64,000 nt of DNA from Nocardia harenae NBRC 108248 (GTDB taxonomy: Bacteria; Actinomycetota; Actinomycetes; Mycobacteriales; Mycobacteriaceae): assembly GCF_001612885.1 (NCBI RefSeq), contig NZ_BDBH01000007.1, positions 682,001-746,000 of the forward strand, in the 5' to 3' direction. Shown in pieces: positions 16,047-24,403 of the stretch (position 1 is its first letter; each line of letters begins with the position of its first letter). Under the pieces are notes generated by a model. It did no database searches and was not told the origin of the DNA. It worked only from the letters and a program-made list of their open reading frames with translations. The position numbers were made by a program, and so were the translations under genes.

Positions 16047-17011
16047 CCGGGCCCGGCGCGGGTGACGCGCTGTTCGACAACGAGGACATGTCCGCCGGCT
16101 ACCGCAAGCCGCCGGAGCCGGTGGAGTACGCGGGCGACGTCGAGGTGACCGCGGTGCTGCCGGTGCTCGCCGACCCGGACGCGGTCGCCGAGGTGGTCGC
16201 GCCGAGCCGGACCATCGAGACCCCGGTCGGCGAGGCGCTGCTCCGCACCGACGGGCTGACCGTGAAGTTCGGCGGGCTGACCGCGCTGGACAGCGTGGAC
16301 TTCGAGATCCGCCGCGGCGAGATCCTGGGGTTGATCGGGCCGAACGGCGCGGGCAAGACCACCTGCTTCAACGCCATCAGCGGGGTGTACCGCCCCACCT
16401 CGGGCACGGTGTACTTCGATGGCAAGCCGCTCACCAAGACCAAGCGCAATGCCATCACCCGGCTCGGCATCGCGCGCACCTTCCAGAACATCCGGCTCTT
16501 CGGCGAGATGACCGCGCTGGAGAACGTGGTGGTCGGCACCGACGCCAGGCACAAGACCTCGGTGCCCGGCGCCATCTTCCGCACCCCGCGGCACCGCCGC
16601 GAGGAGCGCGACGCCATCGAGCGCGGCATGGCGCTGCTGGAGTTCGTCGGCATCGCGCCGCGCGCGGTGGAGAAGGCGCGCAATCTCTCCTACGGCGACC
16701 AGCGCCGGCTGGAGATCGCCCGCGCGCTGGCCACCGAGCCCAAGCTGCTCTGCCTGGACGAGCCGGCTGCAGGGTTTAATCCAAGCGAGAAGTCGGCGCT
16801 GATGGAGCTGATCCGGAAGATCCGCGACGACGGCTTCACCGTGCTGCTGATCGAGCACGACATGCGGCTGGTGATGGGGGTGACCGACCGGATCGTGGTG
16901 CTGGAATTCGGCCGCAAGATCGCCGACGGGCTGCCGGCCGAGATCCGGGAGAACCCGGACGTGATCGCGGCCTACCTCGGCGTGCCGGACGACGACGAAC
17001 AGGAGCGGTGA
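16043..17011 (+). CDS. livG: ABC transporter ATPase, LivG-like, with N-terminal extension
   Basis: A 322-residue ATPase. The first roughly 70 residues are an acidic Pro/Val-rich extension not present in classical LivG. The nucleotide-binding domain then shows Walker A GPNGAGKT, Q-loop FQNIRLF, signature LSYGDQRR, Walker B LLCLDEPAAGFNPSE and the H-loop in IEHDM. The FNP after Walker B is typical of LivG. The ATG overlaps the livM stop; the next in-frame start that would remove the extension would break this coupling, so the long form is kept. Confidence 0.93.
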   Translation: MTGPGAGDALFDNEDMSAGYRKPPEPVEYAGDVEVTAVLPVLADPDAVAEVVAPSRTIETPVGEALLRTDGLTVKFGGLTALDSVDFEIRRGEILGLIGPNGAGKTTCFNAISGVYRPTSGTVYFDGKPLTKTKRNAITRLGIARTFQNIRLFGEMTALENVVVGTDARHKTSVPGAIFRTPRHRREERDAIERGMALLEFVGIAPRAVEKARNLSYGDQRRLEIARALATEPKLLCLDEPAAGFNPSEKSALMELIRKIRDDGFTVLLIEHDMRLVMGVTDRIVVLEFGRKIADGLPAEIRENPDVIAAYLGVPDDDEQER

Positions 17012-17742
17012 TGGCTGACGCGGACGTGCTGCTCGAAGTCACCGACATGGTGGTGAACTACGGCCGGATCCAGGCCCTGCACGGGGTCTCCCTGCAGGTC
17101 AGGCAGGGCGAGCTGGTGACACTGCTCGGCGCCAACGGCGCGGGCAAGACCACCACCATGCGCGCGCTCTCCGGGCTGCTCCCGCTCACCGGCGGCCGGG
17201 TGGTCTTCGACGGCGAGGACATCACGCACGTCAAGGCGCACGAGCGGGTGGGGCGCGGGCTCATACAGGCGCCGGAGGGGCGCGGCGTCTTCCCCGGCAT
17301 GACGGTGCTGGAGAACCTGGAGATGGGCTGCTACGCCCGGCCGTTCACGGAGAAGGCGGAGTACGGGAAGACCCTGGACTGGGTGTTCGAGCTCTTCCCG
17401 CGGCTGGCCGAGCGGCGCAAGCAGGTCGGCGGCACGCTCTCCGGCGGCGAGCAGCAGATGCTCGCCATCGGCCGCTCGCTCATGGCCAGGCCGCGGCTGC
17501 TGCTGCTGGACGAGCCGTCGATGGGGCTGGCGCCCATGGTGATCCAGCAGATCTTCCGGATCATCGGACAGATCAATGCCGAGGGCACCACGGTGCTGCT
17601 GGTGGAGCAGAACGCGCAGCAGGCGCTGGCGCGCAGCACCCGCGCCTACATCCTGGAGACCGGTGAGGTCACCAAGACCGGTGCGGGGCGCGAGCTGCTC
17701 ACCGATCCCGCCGTGAAATCGGCGTACCTCGGCGTCGGCTGA
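17011..17742 (+). CDS. livF: ABC transporter ATPase, LivF-like
   Basis: A 243-residue ATPase, partner of LivG. Walker A GANGAGKT, Q-loop region IQAPEGRGVFPGMTV, signature LSGGEQQM, Walker B LLLLDEPSMGLAP and H-loop LVEQN (Gln replacing the usual His, as is normal for LivF) are all present. ATG 17011 overlaps the livG stop and has AGGAGCG just before it; a GTG at 17008 is the alternative. It is the last gene of the operon, followed by a hairpin terminator. Confidence 0.94.
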   Translation: MADADVLLEVTDMVVNYGRIQALHGVSLQVRQGELVTLLGANGAGKTTTMRALSGLLPLTGGRVVFDGEDITHVKAHERVGRGLIQAPEGRGVFPGMTVLENLEMGCYARPFTEKAEYGKTLDWVFELFPRLAERRKQVGGTLSGGEQQMLAIGRSLMARPRLLLLDEPSMGLAPMVIQQIFRIIGQINAEGTTVLLVEQNAQQALARSTRAYILETGEVTKTGAGRELLTDPAVKSAYLGVG

Positions 17743-17757
17743 GCCGTCGCCCCGAAC

Positions 17758-17784
17758 GGAAACCCGGGCTTCACCTGGGTTTCC
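17758..17784 (+). terminator. Terminator of the liv-type operon
   Basis: GGAAACCC ... GGGTTTCC, extended to 11 bp by a G-T and two G-C pairs, around the loop CTTCA. It starts 16 bases after the livF stop. Confidence 0.7.
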
Positions 17785-17924
17785 GCCGCGGGCCGCCCGG
17801 CGCGGCGCCCGGCGCGCACCGGATCGGCCGCGCGGGCGGTGCTTGCGGCGCGCGGAGCGCTCCGCTTCCATGGATTCGGTGGTGCGGCAACGGCGCCGGT
17901 GCCACGACGAAGCGAGGGGGAACG

Positions 17925-18920
17925 ATGAGCGGGCCGTGGTGGAGCCGGCCGCGCCGGTTGATCGCCCTCGCGGCGGGTGCGGCGGTGATCGGCACGGTGC
18001 TGGCCGCCGGGGTCTCCCGGCCCGCGCACCGGACCGCGGAGCCGCCGACCGAGATGCGCGCGGCGCGCGGCGCCCCGGCCGGCCCCGGCTTCGCGGGCGT
18101 GCTCAGCGAGGCGGGCCGCCCCGCCGGTGACGACGCGCCCCCGGTGGCCGAGCTGCCGCTGGCCGGGGTGCCGCTGCGCGCGGGGCCGGGCGCCCCCGAG
18201 GCGCGCCCGGTCTTCGCACTCGCCGACCACCCGCTGCTGGCCAGGCATGCCGGGCTGGCCCGGATCAGCTGCGAGCTGCCGCCCTGGCACGACGAGCCGC
18301 GCGGCGCCGAGGCCTTCCTGCGCGCCGCGCTGGACTGCCTGGACGACAGCTGGTCGGTGACGCTGCGCAATGCCGGGCTGCCCTTCCGCCCGCCCCGGCT
18401 CGAGCTCCGCGCGGAGGGCGCCCGCAGCGCGTGCCCGGACCGGCTGCCAGGCCCCGGCGACCGGCCCTTCTACTGTCCGGCCGACGAGAGCATCGTGGTG
18501 CCTGCGGAGGCGCTGCGCCCGCTCGGCGCCGGCTCCAGGCGCGGCGCCCAGCTCGCGGCGCTCGGCCACGAGTACGGCCACCACGTCCAGCAGCTGGTCG
18601 GGATGCTGCGCGCCTACTCCGACGCGCGCAGCACGGCGGGCTGGAGCTCCGAGCGCGGGCAGGAGCAGAGCCGCAGGCTCGACCTCCAGGCGTGGTGCTT
18701 CGCCGGCATGTTCCTCGGCACCAACCACGGCCGCGGTGATATCGACGGGCGCACCTGGGAGGAGGCCGCGAGCGCGGTCCGATCCGGCGGCGACCGGCCG
18801 GGCGAGCCCCGATTGCTGGGCAGCCCGGAGTCGGTGTGGGGCTGGTGGCGCTGGGGTTCGGACACCGGCGACACCTGGGAGTGCAACAGCTGGTACGCGG
18901 CCGCGGCGCACGTCGGCTGA
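17925..18920 (+). CDS. Putative exported neutral zinc metallopeptidase
   Basis: A 331-residue protein with an N-terminal membrane/signal segment (about residues 12-30, LIALAAGAAVIGTVLAAG) and a zinc-binding HEYGHHVQ motif near residue 213. The surrounding GHEYGHHVQQLVGM and later SRRLDLQAWCFAGMFL resemble the family of putative neutral zinc peptidases (YpfJ-like). Six cysteines in the exported part, including ISCELP, LDCLDD, WCFAG and WECNSW, suggest disulfides outside the cell. Substrate and role are unknown. The ATG at 17925 follows AGGGGG. It is monocistronic, between the liv-type terminator and the polA promoter. Confidence 0.82.
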   Translation: MSGPWWSRPRRLIALAAGAAVIGTVLAAGVSRPAHRTAEPPTEMRAARGAPAGPGFAGVLSEAGRPAGDDAPPVAELPLAGVPLRAGPGAPEARPVFALADHPLLARHAGLARISCELPPWHDEPRGAEAFLRAALDCLDDSWSVTLRNAGLPFRPPRLELRAEGARSACPDRLPGPGDRPFYCPADESIVVPAEALRPLGAGSRRGAQLAALGHEYGHHVQQLVGMLRAYSDARSTAGWSSERGQEQSRRLDLQAWCFAGMFLGTNHGRGDIDGRTWEEAASAVRSGGDRPGEPRLLGSPESVWGWWRWGSDTGDTWECNSWYAAAAHVG

Positions 18921-18958
18921 GCCGCGCGGGTCCCGGCCCGGATGTCGGAGCCGGTCCC

Positions 18959-18964
18959 TAGACT
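18959..18964 (+). promoter_or_regulatory. Leaderless -10 box for polA
   Basis: TAGACT ends 7 bases before GTG 18972, with no ribosome site between, so polA is predicted to be leaderless. Confidence 0.6.
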
Positions 18965-18971
18965 CACCCGT

Positions 18972-21707
18972 GTGACTTCACCGACCACGCAGCCTGCCAC
19001 GTCCGCCGCCGCCGCGACCGCGGGTGGTGACCGGCCGACGTTGCTGCTGCTGGACGGGCACTCCATCGCCTACCGCGCCTTCTTCGCGCTGCCCGCGGAG
19101 AACTTCAAGACCGTCACCGGGCAGACCACCAACGCCGTCTACGGCTTCACCGCCATGCTCATCAACCTGCTCCGCGACGAGAAACCGACGCACGTGGCGG
19201 CAGCCTTCGACGTCTCCCGCGCCACCTTCCGCACCGAGGCGTACCCGGAGTACAAGGCCAACCGCAGCTCCACGCCGGACGAGTTCCGCGGCCAGGTGGA
19301 GCTGACCAAGGACGTGCTCGGCGCGCTCGGCATCCCGGTGATGGCGATCGAGGGGTACGAGGCCGACGACGTGATCGCCACCATCACCACGCAGGCGCTG
19401 CGCGACGGATTCCGTATCCTCATCGTCACCGGCGACCGCGACGCCATCCAGCTGGTGAACGACGACGTCACCGTGCTCTACCCGCGCAAGGGCGTCTCCG
19501 ACCTGACCCGCTTCACCCCCGGCGAGGTGCAGACCAAGTACGGCCTCACCCCGGCCCAGTACCCGGACTACGCGGCGCTGCGCGGCGACCCGAGCGACAA
19601 CCTGCCCGGCATCCCCGGTGTCGGGGAGAAGACCGCCGCCAAATGGATCCGCGAATTCGGCGACCTGACCGCGCTGGTCGACCGGGTGGACGAGGTCAAG
19701 GGCAAGGTCGGCGACGCACTGCGCGCCAACCTGAGCAGCGTGGTGCTGAACCGGCAGCTCACCGAGATGGTCAAGGACGTCCCGCTGCCGTACACGCCGG
19801 AGCAGCTGGCGCAGGCGCCGTGGGATCGGAACAAGATCCACCAGCTCTTCGACGACCTGGAGTTCCGGGTGCTGCGCGACCGGCTCTTCGAGACGCTGGC
19901 CCCGCCGGAGCCGGAGGCGGAGTCCGGCTTCGAGATCAGCGGCGGCGCGCTGGAGGTCGGCGCGGTCGGGGCGTGGCTCGCCGAGCACGCGAAGGCCGGT
20001 GCCAGGCACGGCCTCTCGGTGGTCGGCACCGGCAGCCCGGCCGCCGGTGACGTGCGGGCGCTCGCCATCGCCGCGGCCGACGGCGAGGGCGGCTACATCG
20101 ACACGACGGTGCTCACCCCCGAGGACGAGGCCGCGCTCGGCGCCTGGCTGGCCGACCCCGATGTGCCCAAGGCGCTGCACGAGGCCAAGGCCGCCGTGCA
20201 CGCGCTGCGCGGCCGCGGCTGGGCCCTCGGCGGGCTCGCCACCGACACCGCGCTCGCCGCCTACCTGGTGCGCCCCGGGCAGCGCAGCTTCAACCTGGAC
20301 GACCTCTCGCTGCGCTACCTGCGCCGCGAGCTGCGCGCCGAGGTGGACGAGACCCCGCAGCTCTCGCTGCTCGACGCCGAGGACGCCGCCGACGTCGAGC
20401 TGGCCACCGCCGAGATGCTGCGCGCCCGCGCGGTCGCCGACCTGGCCGACGCGCTGGACGAGGAGCTGGCGAAGATCGAGTCGGTGCCGCTGCTCACCGA
20501 GATGGAGCTGCCGCTGCTCGGCGTGCTCGCCACCCTGGAGGAATCCGGCATCGCGGTCGACACCGACCAGCTCGGCACGCTGCAGCGCACCTTCGCGGAC
20601 AAGGTGAACGACGCCGCCGAGGCGGCATACGGGGTGATCGGCAAGCAGATCAACCTGGGCTCGCCCAAGCAGCTGCAGGTGGTGCTCTTCGACGAGCTGG
20701 ACATGCCGAAGACCAAGCGCACCAAGACCGGCTACACCACCGACGCCGACGCGCTGGAATCGCTCTTCGAGAAGACCGAGCACCCCTTCCTCGAGCACCT
20801 GCTCGCGCACCGCGACGCCACCCGGCTCAAGGTCACGGTGGACGGGCTGCTCAAGTCGGTCGCCGACGACGGCCGCATCCACACCACCTTCAACCAGACC
20901 ATCGCCGCCACCGGCCGGCTCTCGTCCACCGAGCCGAACCTGCAGAACATCCCGATCCGCACCGACACCGGAAGGCAGATCCGCGACACCTTCGTCGTGG
21001 GCGCGGGCTACGCCGAGCTGATGACCGCCGACTACAGCCAGATCGAGATGCGGATCATGGCGCACCTCTCCGGCGACGAGGGGCTGATCGAGGCCTTCAA
21101 CTCCGGCGAGGACCTGCACACCTTCGTGGCCTCGAAGGCGTTCGACATCCCGATCTCCGAGGTGCACCCGGAGATGCGGCGGCGGATCAAGGCCATGTCC
21201 TACGGTCTGGCCTACGGGCTCAGCGCCTTCGGCCTCTCCGCGCAGCTCAAGATCAGCACCGCCGAGGCCAAGGAGCAGATGGAGACCTACTTCACCCGCT
21301 TCGGCCGGATCCGGGACTACCTGTACGAGGTGGTGGAGCAGGCCCGCAAGGTCGGCTACACGCAGACGCTCTTCGGCCGCCGCCGCTACCTGCCCGACCT
21401 CGACACCAGCAACCGGCAGCGCCGCGAGGCCGCCGAGCGGATGGCGCTGAACGCGCCGATCCAGGGCACCGCCGCCGACATCATCAAGGTCGCCATGATC
21501 AATGTGCACCGGGCGATCGAGGCCGCCGGGCTGTGCTCCCGGATGCTGCTGCAGATCCACGACGAGCTGGTCTTCGAGGTCGCCGAGGGCGAGCGGGACG
21601 AACTGGAGCGACTGGCGCGGGCGGAGATGTCGGCGGTGATCGAGATGTCGGTGCCGCTGGACGTCTCGGTCGGCACCGGCCGCAGCTGGAACGCCGCCGC
21701 GCACTGA
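18972..21707 (+). CDS. polA: DNA polymerase I
   Basis: A 911-residue repair and Okazaki-fragment polymerase. Residues about 25-305 are the 5'-3' exonuclease (LLLLDGHSIAYRAFFALP, TGDRDAIQLV, DPSDNLPGIPGVGEKTA). The middle domain keeps the 3'-5' exonuclease fold, but I see no DxE metal-binding motif, so proofreading is probably absent, as in mycobacterial Pol I. The polymerase domain has motif A TADYSQIEMRIMAHLS, the O-helix RRRIKAMSYGLAYG and motif C QIHDELVFEV. The O-helix has Tyr where E. coli has Phe762, the residue linked to acceptance of dideoxynucleotides. GTG 18972 is set by the promoter; it gives a short Thr/Ala-rich N-terminal arm. Confidence 0.97.
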   Translation: MTSPTTQPATSAAAATAGGDRPTLLLLDGHSIAYRAFFALPAENFKTVTGQTTNAVYGFTAMLINLLRDEKPTHVAAAFDVSRATFRTEAYPEYKANRSSTPDEFRGQVELTKDVLGALGIPVMAIEGYEADDVIATITTQALRDGFRILIVTGDRDAIQLVNDDVTVLYPRKGVSDLTRFTPGEVQTKYGLTPAQYPDYAALRGDPSDNLPGIPGVGEKTAAKWIREFGDLTALVDRVDEVKGKVGDALRANLSSVVLNRQLTEMVKDVPLPYTPEQLAQAPWDRNKIHQLFDDLEFRVLRDRLFETLAPPEPEAESGFEISGGALEVGAVGAWLAEHAKAGARHGLSVVGTGSPAAGDVRALAIAAADGEGGYIDTTVLTPEDEAALGAWLADPDVPKALHEAKAAVHALRGRGWALGGLATDTALAAYLVRPGQRSFNLDDLSLRYLRRELRAEVDETPQLSLLDAEDAADVELATAEMLRARAVADLADALDEELAKIESVPLLTEMELPLLGVLATLEESGIAVDTDQLGTLQRTFADKVNDAAEAAYGVIGKQINLGSPKQLQVVLFDELDMPKTKRTKTGYTTDADALESLFEKTEHPFLEHLLAHRDATRLKVTVDGLLKSVADDGRIHTTFNQTIAATGRLSSTEPNLQNIPIRTDTGRQIRDTFVVGAGYAELMTADYSQIEMRIMAHLSGDEGLIEAFNSGEDLHTFVASKAFDIPISEVHPEMRRRIKAMSYGLAYGLSAFGLSAQLKISTAEAKEQMETYFTRFGRIRDYLYEVVEQARKVGYTQTLFGRRRYLPDLDTSNRQRREAAERMALNAPIQGTAADIIKVAMINVHRAIEAAGLCSRMLLQIHDELVFEVAEGERDELERLARAEMSAVIEMSVPLDVSVGTGRSWNAAAH

Positions 21708-21777
21708 CTCACTGCGAACCACGGGCTGCGATCCGGCGGGTGAGCCGGACCGCGGTCCCCGGGGTCGGCGCGCTGCG

Positions 21778-21795
21778 GCCCGCGCGAGCGCGGGC
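21778..21795. terminator. Short hairpin between convergent polA and the next gene
   Basis: GCCCGCGC / GCGCGGGC, 8-bp arms with a tight centre, located between the polA stop and the stop of the minus-strand gene at 21802. It could serve both directions. Confidence 0.4.
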
Positions 21796-21801
21796 GGCGC
21801 G

Positions 21802-22308
21802 TCAGAATTCCAGCGCGCCCCGCGCGGGCCAGGCGCCCTCGGCGCGGTGCTGCTGCACCACCCGGACCCAGACCTGCCAGGCCGCCGTCCCGGCCGGCCG
21901 GTAGCGGTTGGTGTCCAGGTCAAGGGTGAGCTCGAACTCCTCGTCCGGCTCCGGCGAGCGGCCGGTGCTGCGGGCCGAGACCAGGTACCTGGCCGAGCGA
22001 TCGTCGCCATTGCCGAGCTCGTACTCGACCCGCCAGCGCGCCGGGTGGATGCGCACCCCGCGCGGCGCCCGGCCGCTCTCGCCCGCCGCGCTGTAATCGG
22101 CGGCCACCTCGTACTCGCCGAGCGCGGTGTACTCGTAGACCTCCCGGCTGCCGGAGTCGACGACGAAGCGCACCGCCGCGGCCTCCTCGGGGAGCGGCGT
22201 GCAGACCCAGCCGCGTTCGAAGGGCACCGAGCGGAAGGTCAGCTCCTGGCCGAGGATCTCCGTCAGATGGTGTTCGGCGCGCACAGTGTCGTCGGTCGGC
22301 TGGATCAT
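21802..22308 (-). CDS. Hypothetical protein
   Basis: A 168-residue soluble protein with no signal or membrane segment. It starts MIQPTDDTVRAEHHLTEILG, and its middle is rich in Arg/Glu with beta-strand-like alternation (RWRVEYELGN, RYLVSARSTG, FELTLDLDTNRY), suggesting a beta-sandwich or barrel. It ends WPARGALEF. I do not recognise the family. The ATG at 22308 is chosen because conservation-like composition begins there; a longer frame to 22398 is arginine/serine-rich and unconvincing. Convergent with polA. Confidence 0.68.
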   Translation of the reverse strand: MIQPTDDTVRAEHHLTEILGQELTFRSVPFERGWVCTPLPEEAAAVRFVVDSGSREVYEYTALGEYEVAADYSAAGESGRAPRGVRIHPARWRVEYELGNGDDRSARYLVSARSTGRSPEPDEEFELTLDLDTNRYRPAGTAAWQVWVRVVQQHRAEGAWPARGALEF

Positions 22309-22622
22309 GCTCGCTCTTCTCTTCCCCCGCGGCTCAGCCCGCGAAAACGATTCGCGGACATCTTCTTTCGGCACGACGCCGGCTACGCCGCCCGACATGG
22401 ATTTGGACGCGCGATATGAACCCGCGGTTCCGCACTGTGACCGGGGCTACGTTCGCAGTCGGTGGCGCATGAGTTGCGGCGGCCCGGGCCGCCGATTCGG
22501 ACCGCGCGGTCTTCATGCGCGCCGCGCACTGCGGCGCCCCCTGCTGTGACCTGTCCCACGGCACCCGTTGTGAGCTGCGCGAACACTACTCACGGGTAGC
22601 GCCGACATCGGTGTTAACGCGG
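22309..22622. other. Intergenic region, no gene seen
   Basis: Between the divergent hypothetical gene and the leucine-leader promoter. It holds one hairpin (CCGCGAA/TTCGCGG, 22339-22357) and is Arg/Cys-rich in all frames, unlike real coding sequence here. It presumably carries the promoter of the minus-strand gene, but no convincing -10 is visible. Confidence 0.4.
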
Positions 22623-22651
22623 TTGCCATCGCCCGACGACATCCCTATTGT
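22623..22651 (+). promoter_or_regulatory. Promoter of the leucine-type leader (TTGCCA-N17-TATTGT)
   Basis: The best sigma-70-like promoter in the window: TTGCCA 22623-22628, 17-base spacer, TATTGT 22646-22651. A GTG that opens the leader-peptide frame follows 7 bases later, so the transcript would be leaderless with respect to that peptide. Confidence 0.7.
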
Positions 22652-22658
22652 GAAAGCC

Positions 22659-22787
22659 GTGCCGCACCCCGCCCGCCACCGCGCCGCAGCGCTCGATATC
22701 GCAGATCGCGATCGCGCCGCGCGCATTCCGCTCACCGCGATGGTGGCGCGGCGACTTCTCGTAGTAGCTCGCCGTAGCGAGGTCTGA
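22659..22787 (+). CDS. Leader peptide of a leucine-type attenuator
   Basis: A 42-residue frame starting at GTG 22659, exactly 7 bases after the -10 box, and ending TAMVARRLLVVARRSEV-stop. The Arg-Arg-Leu-Leu ... Arg-Arg-Ser-Glu-Val end with a stop just inside a hairpin is the layout of leucine leader peptides upstream of actinobacterial leuA (from memory of that element). An internal ATG at 22740 would give only the last 15 residues, but it lacks a ribosome site. The peptide presumably has no function other than to let the ribosome sense leucyl-tRNA at the CTT-CTC codons. Confidence 0.6.
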   Translation: MPHPARHRAAALDIADRDRAARIPLTAMVARRLLVVARRSEV

Positions 22788-22846
22788 TCCGGACCAGCCC
22801 CCTCGCTGCGGGCATACTCGAACGTTACTGCTGGTCACCCCCTTTT
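22772..22846 (+). promoter_or_regulatory. Leucine-type attenuator with interlocking stems
   Basis: Stem A pairs CCGTAGCGAGG (22772-22782, overlapping the end of the leader frame) with CCTCGCTGCGG (22801-22811), one G-U pair. Stem B pairs GACCAGC (22792-22798, in the loop of A) with GCTGGTC (22830-22836) and is followed by CCCCCTTTTC. The stems interlock, so they are either a pseudoknot or mutually exclusive. This fits the pseudoknot-like LEU element known upstream of actinobacterial leuA. Ribosome position on the leader frame would decide whether stem A forms. Confidence 0.65.
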
Positions 22847-22884
22847 CATTCGGACACACTCTCCGGGAAGACCAAAAACCTGCC

Positions 22885-23319
22885 ATGACCATGCTGACTC
22901 TCGACATCGATACGGTCCGTACCGCCGCCCCCGCCGCCCTGCGGGCCGAGTGCGCCGGTCTCACCGACTCCGACTTCCAATCCCGGTACTGCGGCGAGCA
23001 GGGCCCGATCCGGCTCGGCGACTGGTCGCCGGCGGACAGCCGCAGCGCCTGCTACACCGCCACCCTCGAATTCGCCGACCGGCTGCGCAGCGTGGTCGCC
23101 ACCGGCAGCCCGGTGGCCGCGCTCACCTCGGCGCTCTACAGCGAGGGGTACCCGGTCGAGATCCTGCAGTTCCACCAGCGCGGCACCGCCGCCGGGGTCG
23201 CGACCTTCGTCCGCTGCGAGCTGAACGGCCGCAGCGGCTGGGGCGCCGCGCTCGCCGACGACGGCCTGGAATCCACCGTCCGCGCCATGATCGCGGGCGT
23301 GAACGGGCTCGGCGCCTGA
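22885..23319 (+). CDS. Free-standing LeuA-type (2-isopropylmalate synthase) regulatory domain
   Basis: A 144-residue protein with no catalytic barrel. Residues about 75-142 match the C-terminal leucine-binding domain of LeuA: SPVAALTSALYSEGYPVEIL, ATFVRCELNGRSGWGAAL and LESTVRAMIAGVNGL correspond to the GP(L)AA...AL...GF.V, the strand ending in WG.G and TAS..A...AVN of the full enzyme. The first 70 residues (with EQGPIRLGDWSPADSRSACY) are not recognised. It lies behind a leucine-type attenuator, so it should be made when leucine is low. It may bind leucine and modulate LeuA in trans or form mixed dimers; that is inference. A GGAAG site precedes the ATG at some distance. Confidence 0.78.
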   Translation: MTMLTLDIDTVRTAAPAALRAECAGLTDSDFQSRYCGEQGPIRLGDWSPADSRSACYTATLEFADRLRSVVATGSPVAALTSALYSEGYPVEILQFHQRGTAAGVATFVRCELNGRSGWGAALADDGLESTVRAMIAGVNGLGA

Positions 23320-23340
23320 CCGGCACCACCCGGAACGAAT

Positions 23341-23373
23341 CGAGGGCCGCTCACGGATCGTGAGCGGCCCTCG
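23341..23373. terminator. Bidirectional terminator between LeuA-domain gene and thioredoxin
   Basis: Perfect 14-bp arms CGAGGGCCGCTCAC / GTGAGCGGCCCTCG around GGATC, between two converging genes. Confidence 0.8.
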
Positions 23374-23406
23374 TCGTCGGTTCGCGTGGTCGTCGGTTCG
23401 CGCGCC

Positions 23407-23775
23407 CTACTCGGCGGGCTGCTGCTCCGCGAGCTGCTTGCGCACCTCGTCCATGTCCAGCGCCTTCACCTGGGAGACCAGGTCCTCCAGCGCGGCCGGG
23501 GGGAGCGCGCCGGGCTGCGCGAAGACCAGCACACCCTCGCGGAACGCCATGATGGTCGGGATCGAGCGGATGTTCGCGGCGGCGGCCAGGCTCTGCTCGG
23601 CCTCGGTGTCCACCTTGCCGTGCACCACGTCGGGGTGCTTGTCCGCGGACGCCTCGAAGGTCGGCGCGAAGCTCTTGCACGGACCGCACCACGAGGCCCA
23701 GAAATCGACGAGTACCACGTCGTTACCGGTCACAACCTCGTCGAAGTTCTGCTGGGTCAGCGTCTGGGTGGCCAT
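23407..23775 (-). CDS. Thioredoxin
   Basis: A 122-residue thioredoxin with the WCGPC redox motif in VDFWASWCGPCKSFAP, the cis-proline segment IRSIPTIMAF and the usual beta-alpha fold length. A slightly long, Glu/Gln-rich C-terminal helix ends EQQPAE. It reduces disulfides in cytoplasmic proteins using thioredoxin reductase, which is not in this window. The ATG at 23775 is backed by a GAGAGGACG ribosome site. Confidence 0.95.
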   Translation of the reverse strand: MATQTLTQQNFDEVVTGNDVVLVDFWASWCGPCKSFAPTFEASADKHPDVVHGKVDTEAEQSLAAAANIRSIPTIMAFREGVLVFAQPGALPPAALEDLVSQVKALDMDEVRKQLAEQQPAE

Positions 23776-23821
23776 GTCGTCCTCTCGTTGCGTGTGCCTG
23801 CTGTAACGCGGGCCTACCGTT

Positions 23822-24340
23822 CTATGTTCCACGGACAGTCCACTCGCGGCGCCGGTCGCCGTCCCATCGGCGAATACCCACGACCGTCGCCGCGGAATCA
23901 CCGTCGGTGGCGATCAGCCCGATCGCCGTGCCGAGCCGCGTCGGCGGCAGCCGCCTGGCCAGCGTCACGTGCGGGGTCCAGGCGTCCGGCCGGATATTCG
24001 CCGGGACGCCGGGCGCCGGCCCGAGCGCGGCGTGCACCCGGCGGTGCAGCGCGAGCAGCGCGCGGGTCGCGATCACCAGCCGGACCAGGACGAGTCGTTC
24101 CACCCCGAAGACGACCGGGCTCCCGAGGGTGACCGGGAGCGGCTCGAACTCCAACTCGGCCAGCGCCGCCTCGGCCTGCGGGGCCAGCTCGGTGGCGACC
24201 GCCGCGGTGATGTGCGGCCGGTTCGACGCTCCGGTGTGCTGAGCCTGGCTCGGCAGCCCGGCCGCGGCGAGCGCCGCCCACTGCGCCCGCACCGCGGATT
24301 CGGCCGCCGCGTCCAGCAGCAGTTCGACGGACTGCACCAT
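23822..24340 (-). CDS. 2'-5' RNA ligase/2H phosphoesterase family protein
   Basis: A 172-residue protein with the two HxT motifs of the 2H superfamily: RPHITAAV (about residue 46) and TPHVTLARR (about residue 130), separated by roughly 85 residues as expected for the bilobal fold. Members hydrolyse or ligate 2'-5' or cyclic phosphodiesters; the physiological substrate is unknown in actinobacteria. The ATG at 24340 lies 9 bases after TACCGT on the minus strand (24350-24355), so the mRNA leader is at most a few bases. Confidence 0.85.
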   Translation of the reverse strand: MVQSVELLLDAAAESAVRAQWAALAAAGLPSQAQHTGASNRPHITAAVATELAPQAEAALAELEFEPLPVTLGSPVVFGVERLVLVRLVIATRALLALHRRVHAALGPAPGVPANIRPDAWTPHVTLARRLPPTRLGTAIGLIATDGDSAATVVGIRRWDGDRRREWTVRGT

Positions 24341-24403
24341 GATCGTCCGACGGTAACCGACCCCGCGGCGCCGCGCGCCGGAACCGCGCGCCACGATGAG
24401 CGG

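Noticed and set aside
18978..22010. Long minus-strand open frame antisense to polA
   Set aside because: Shadow frame; polA has all polymerase and exonuclease motifs on the plus strand.
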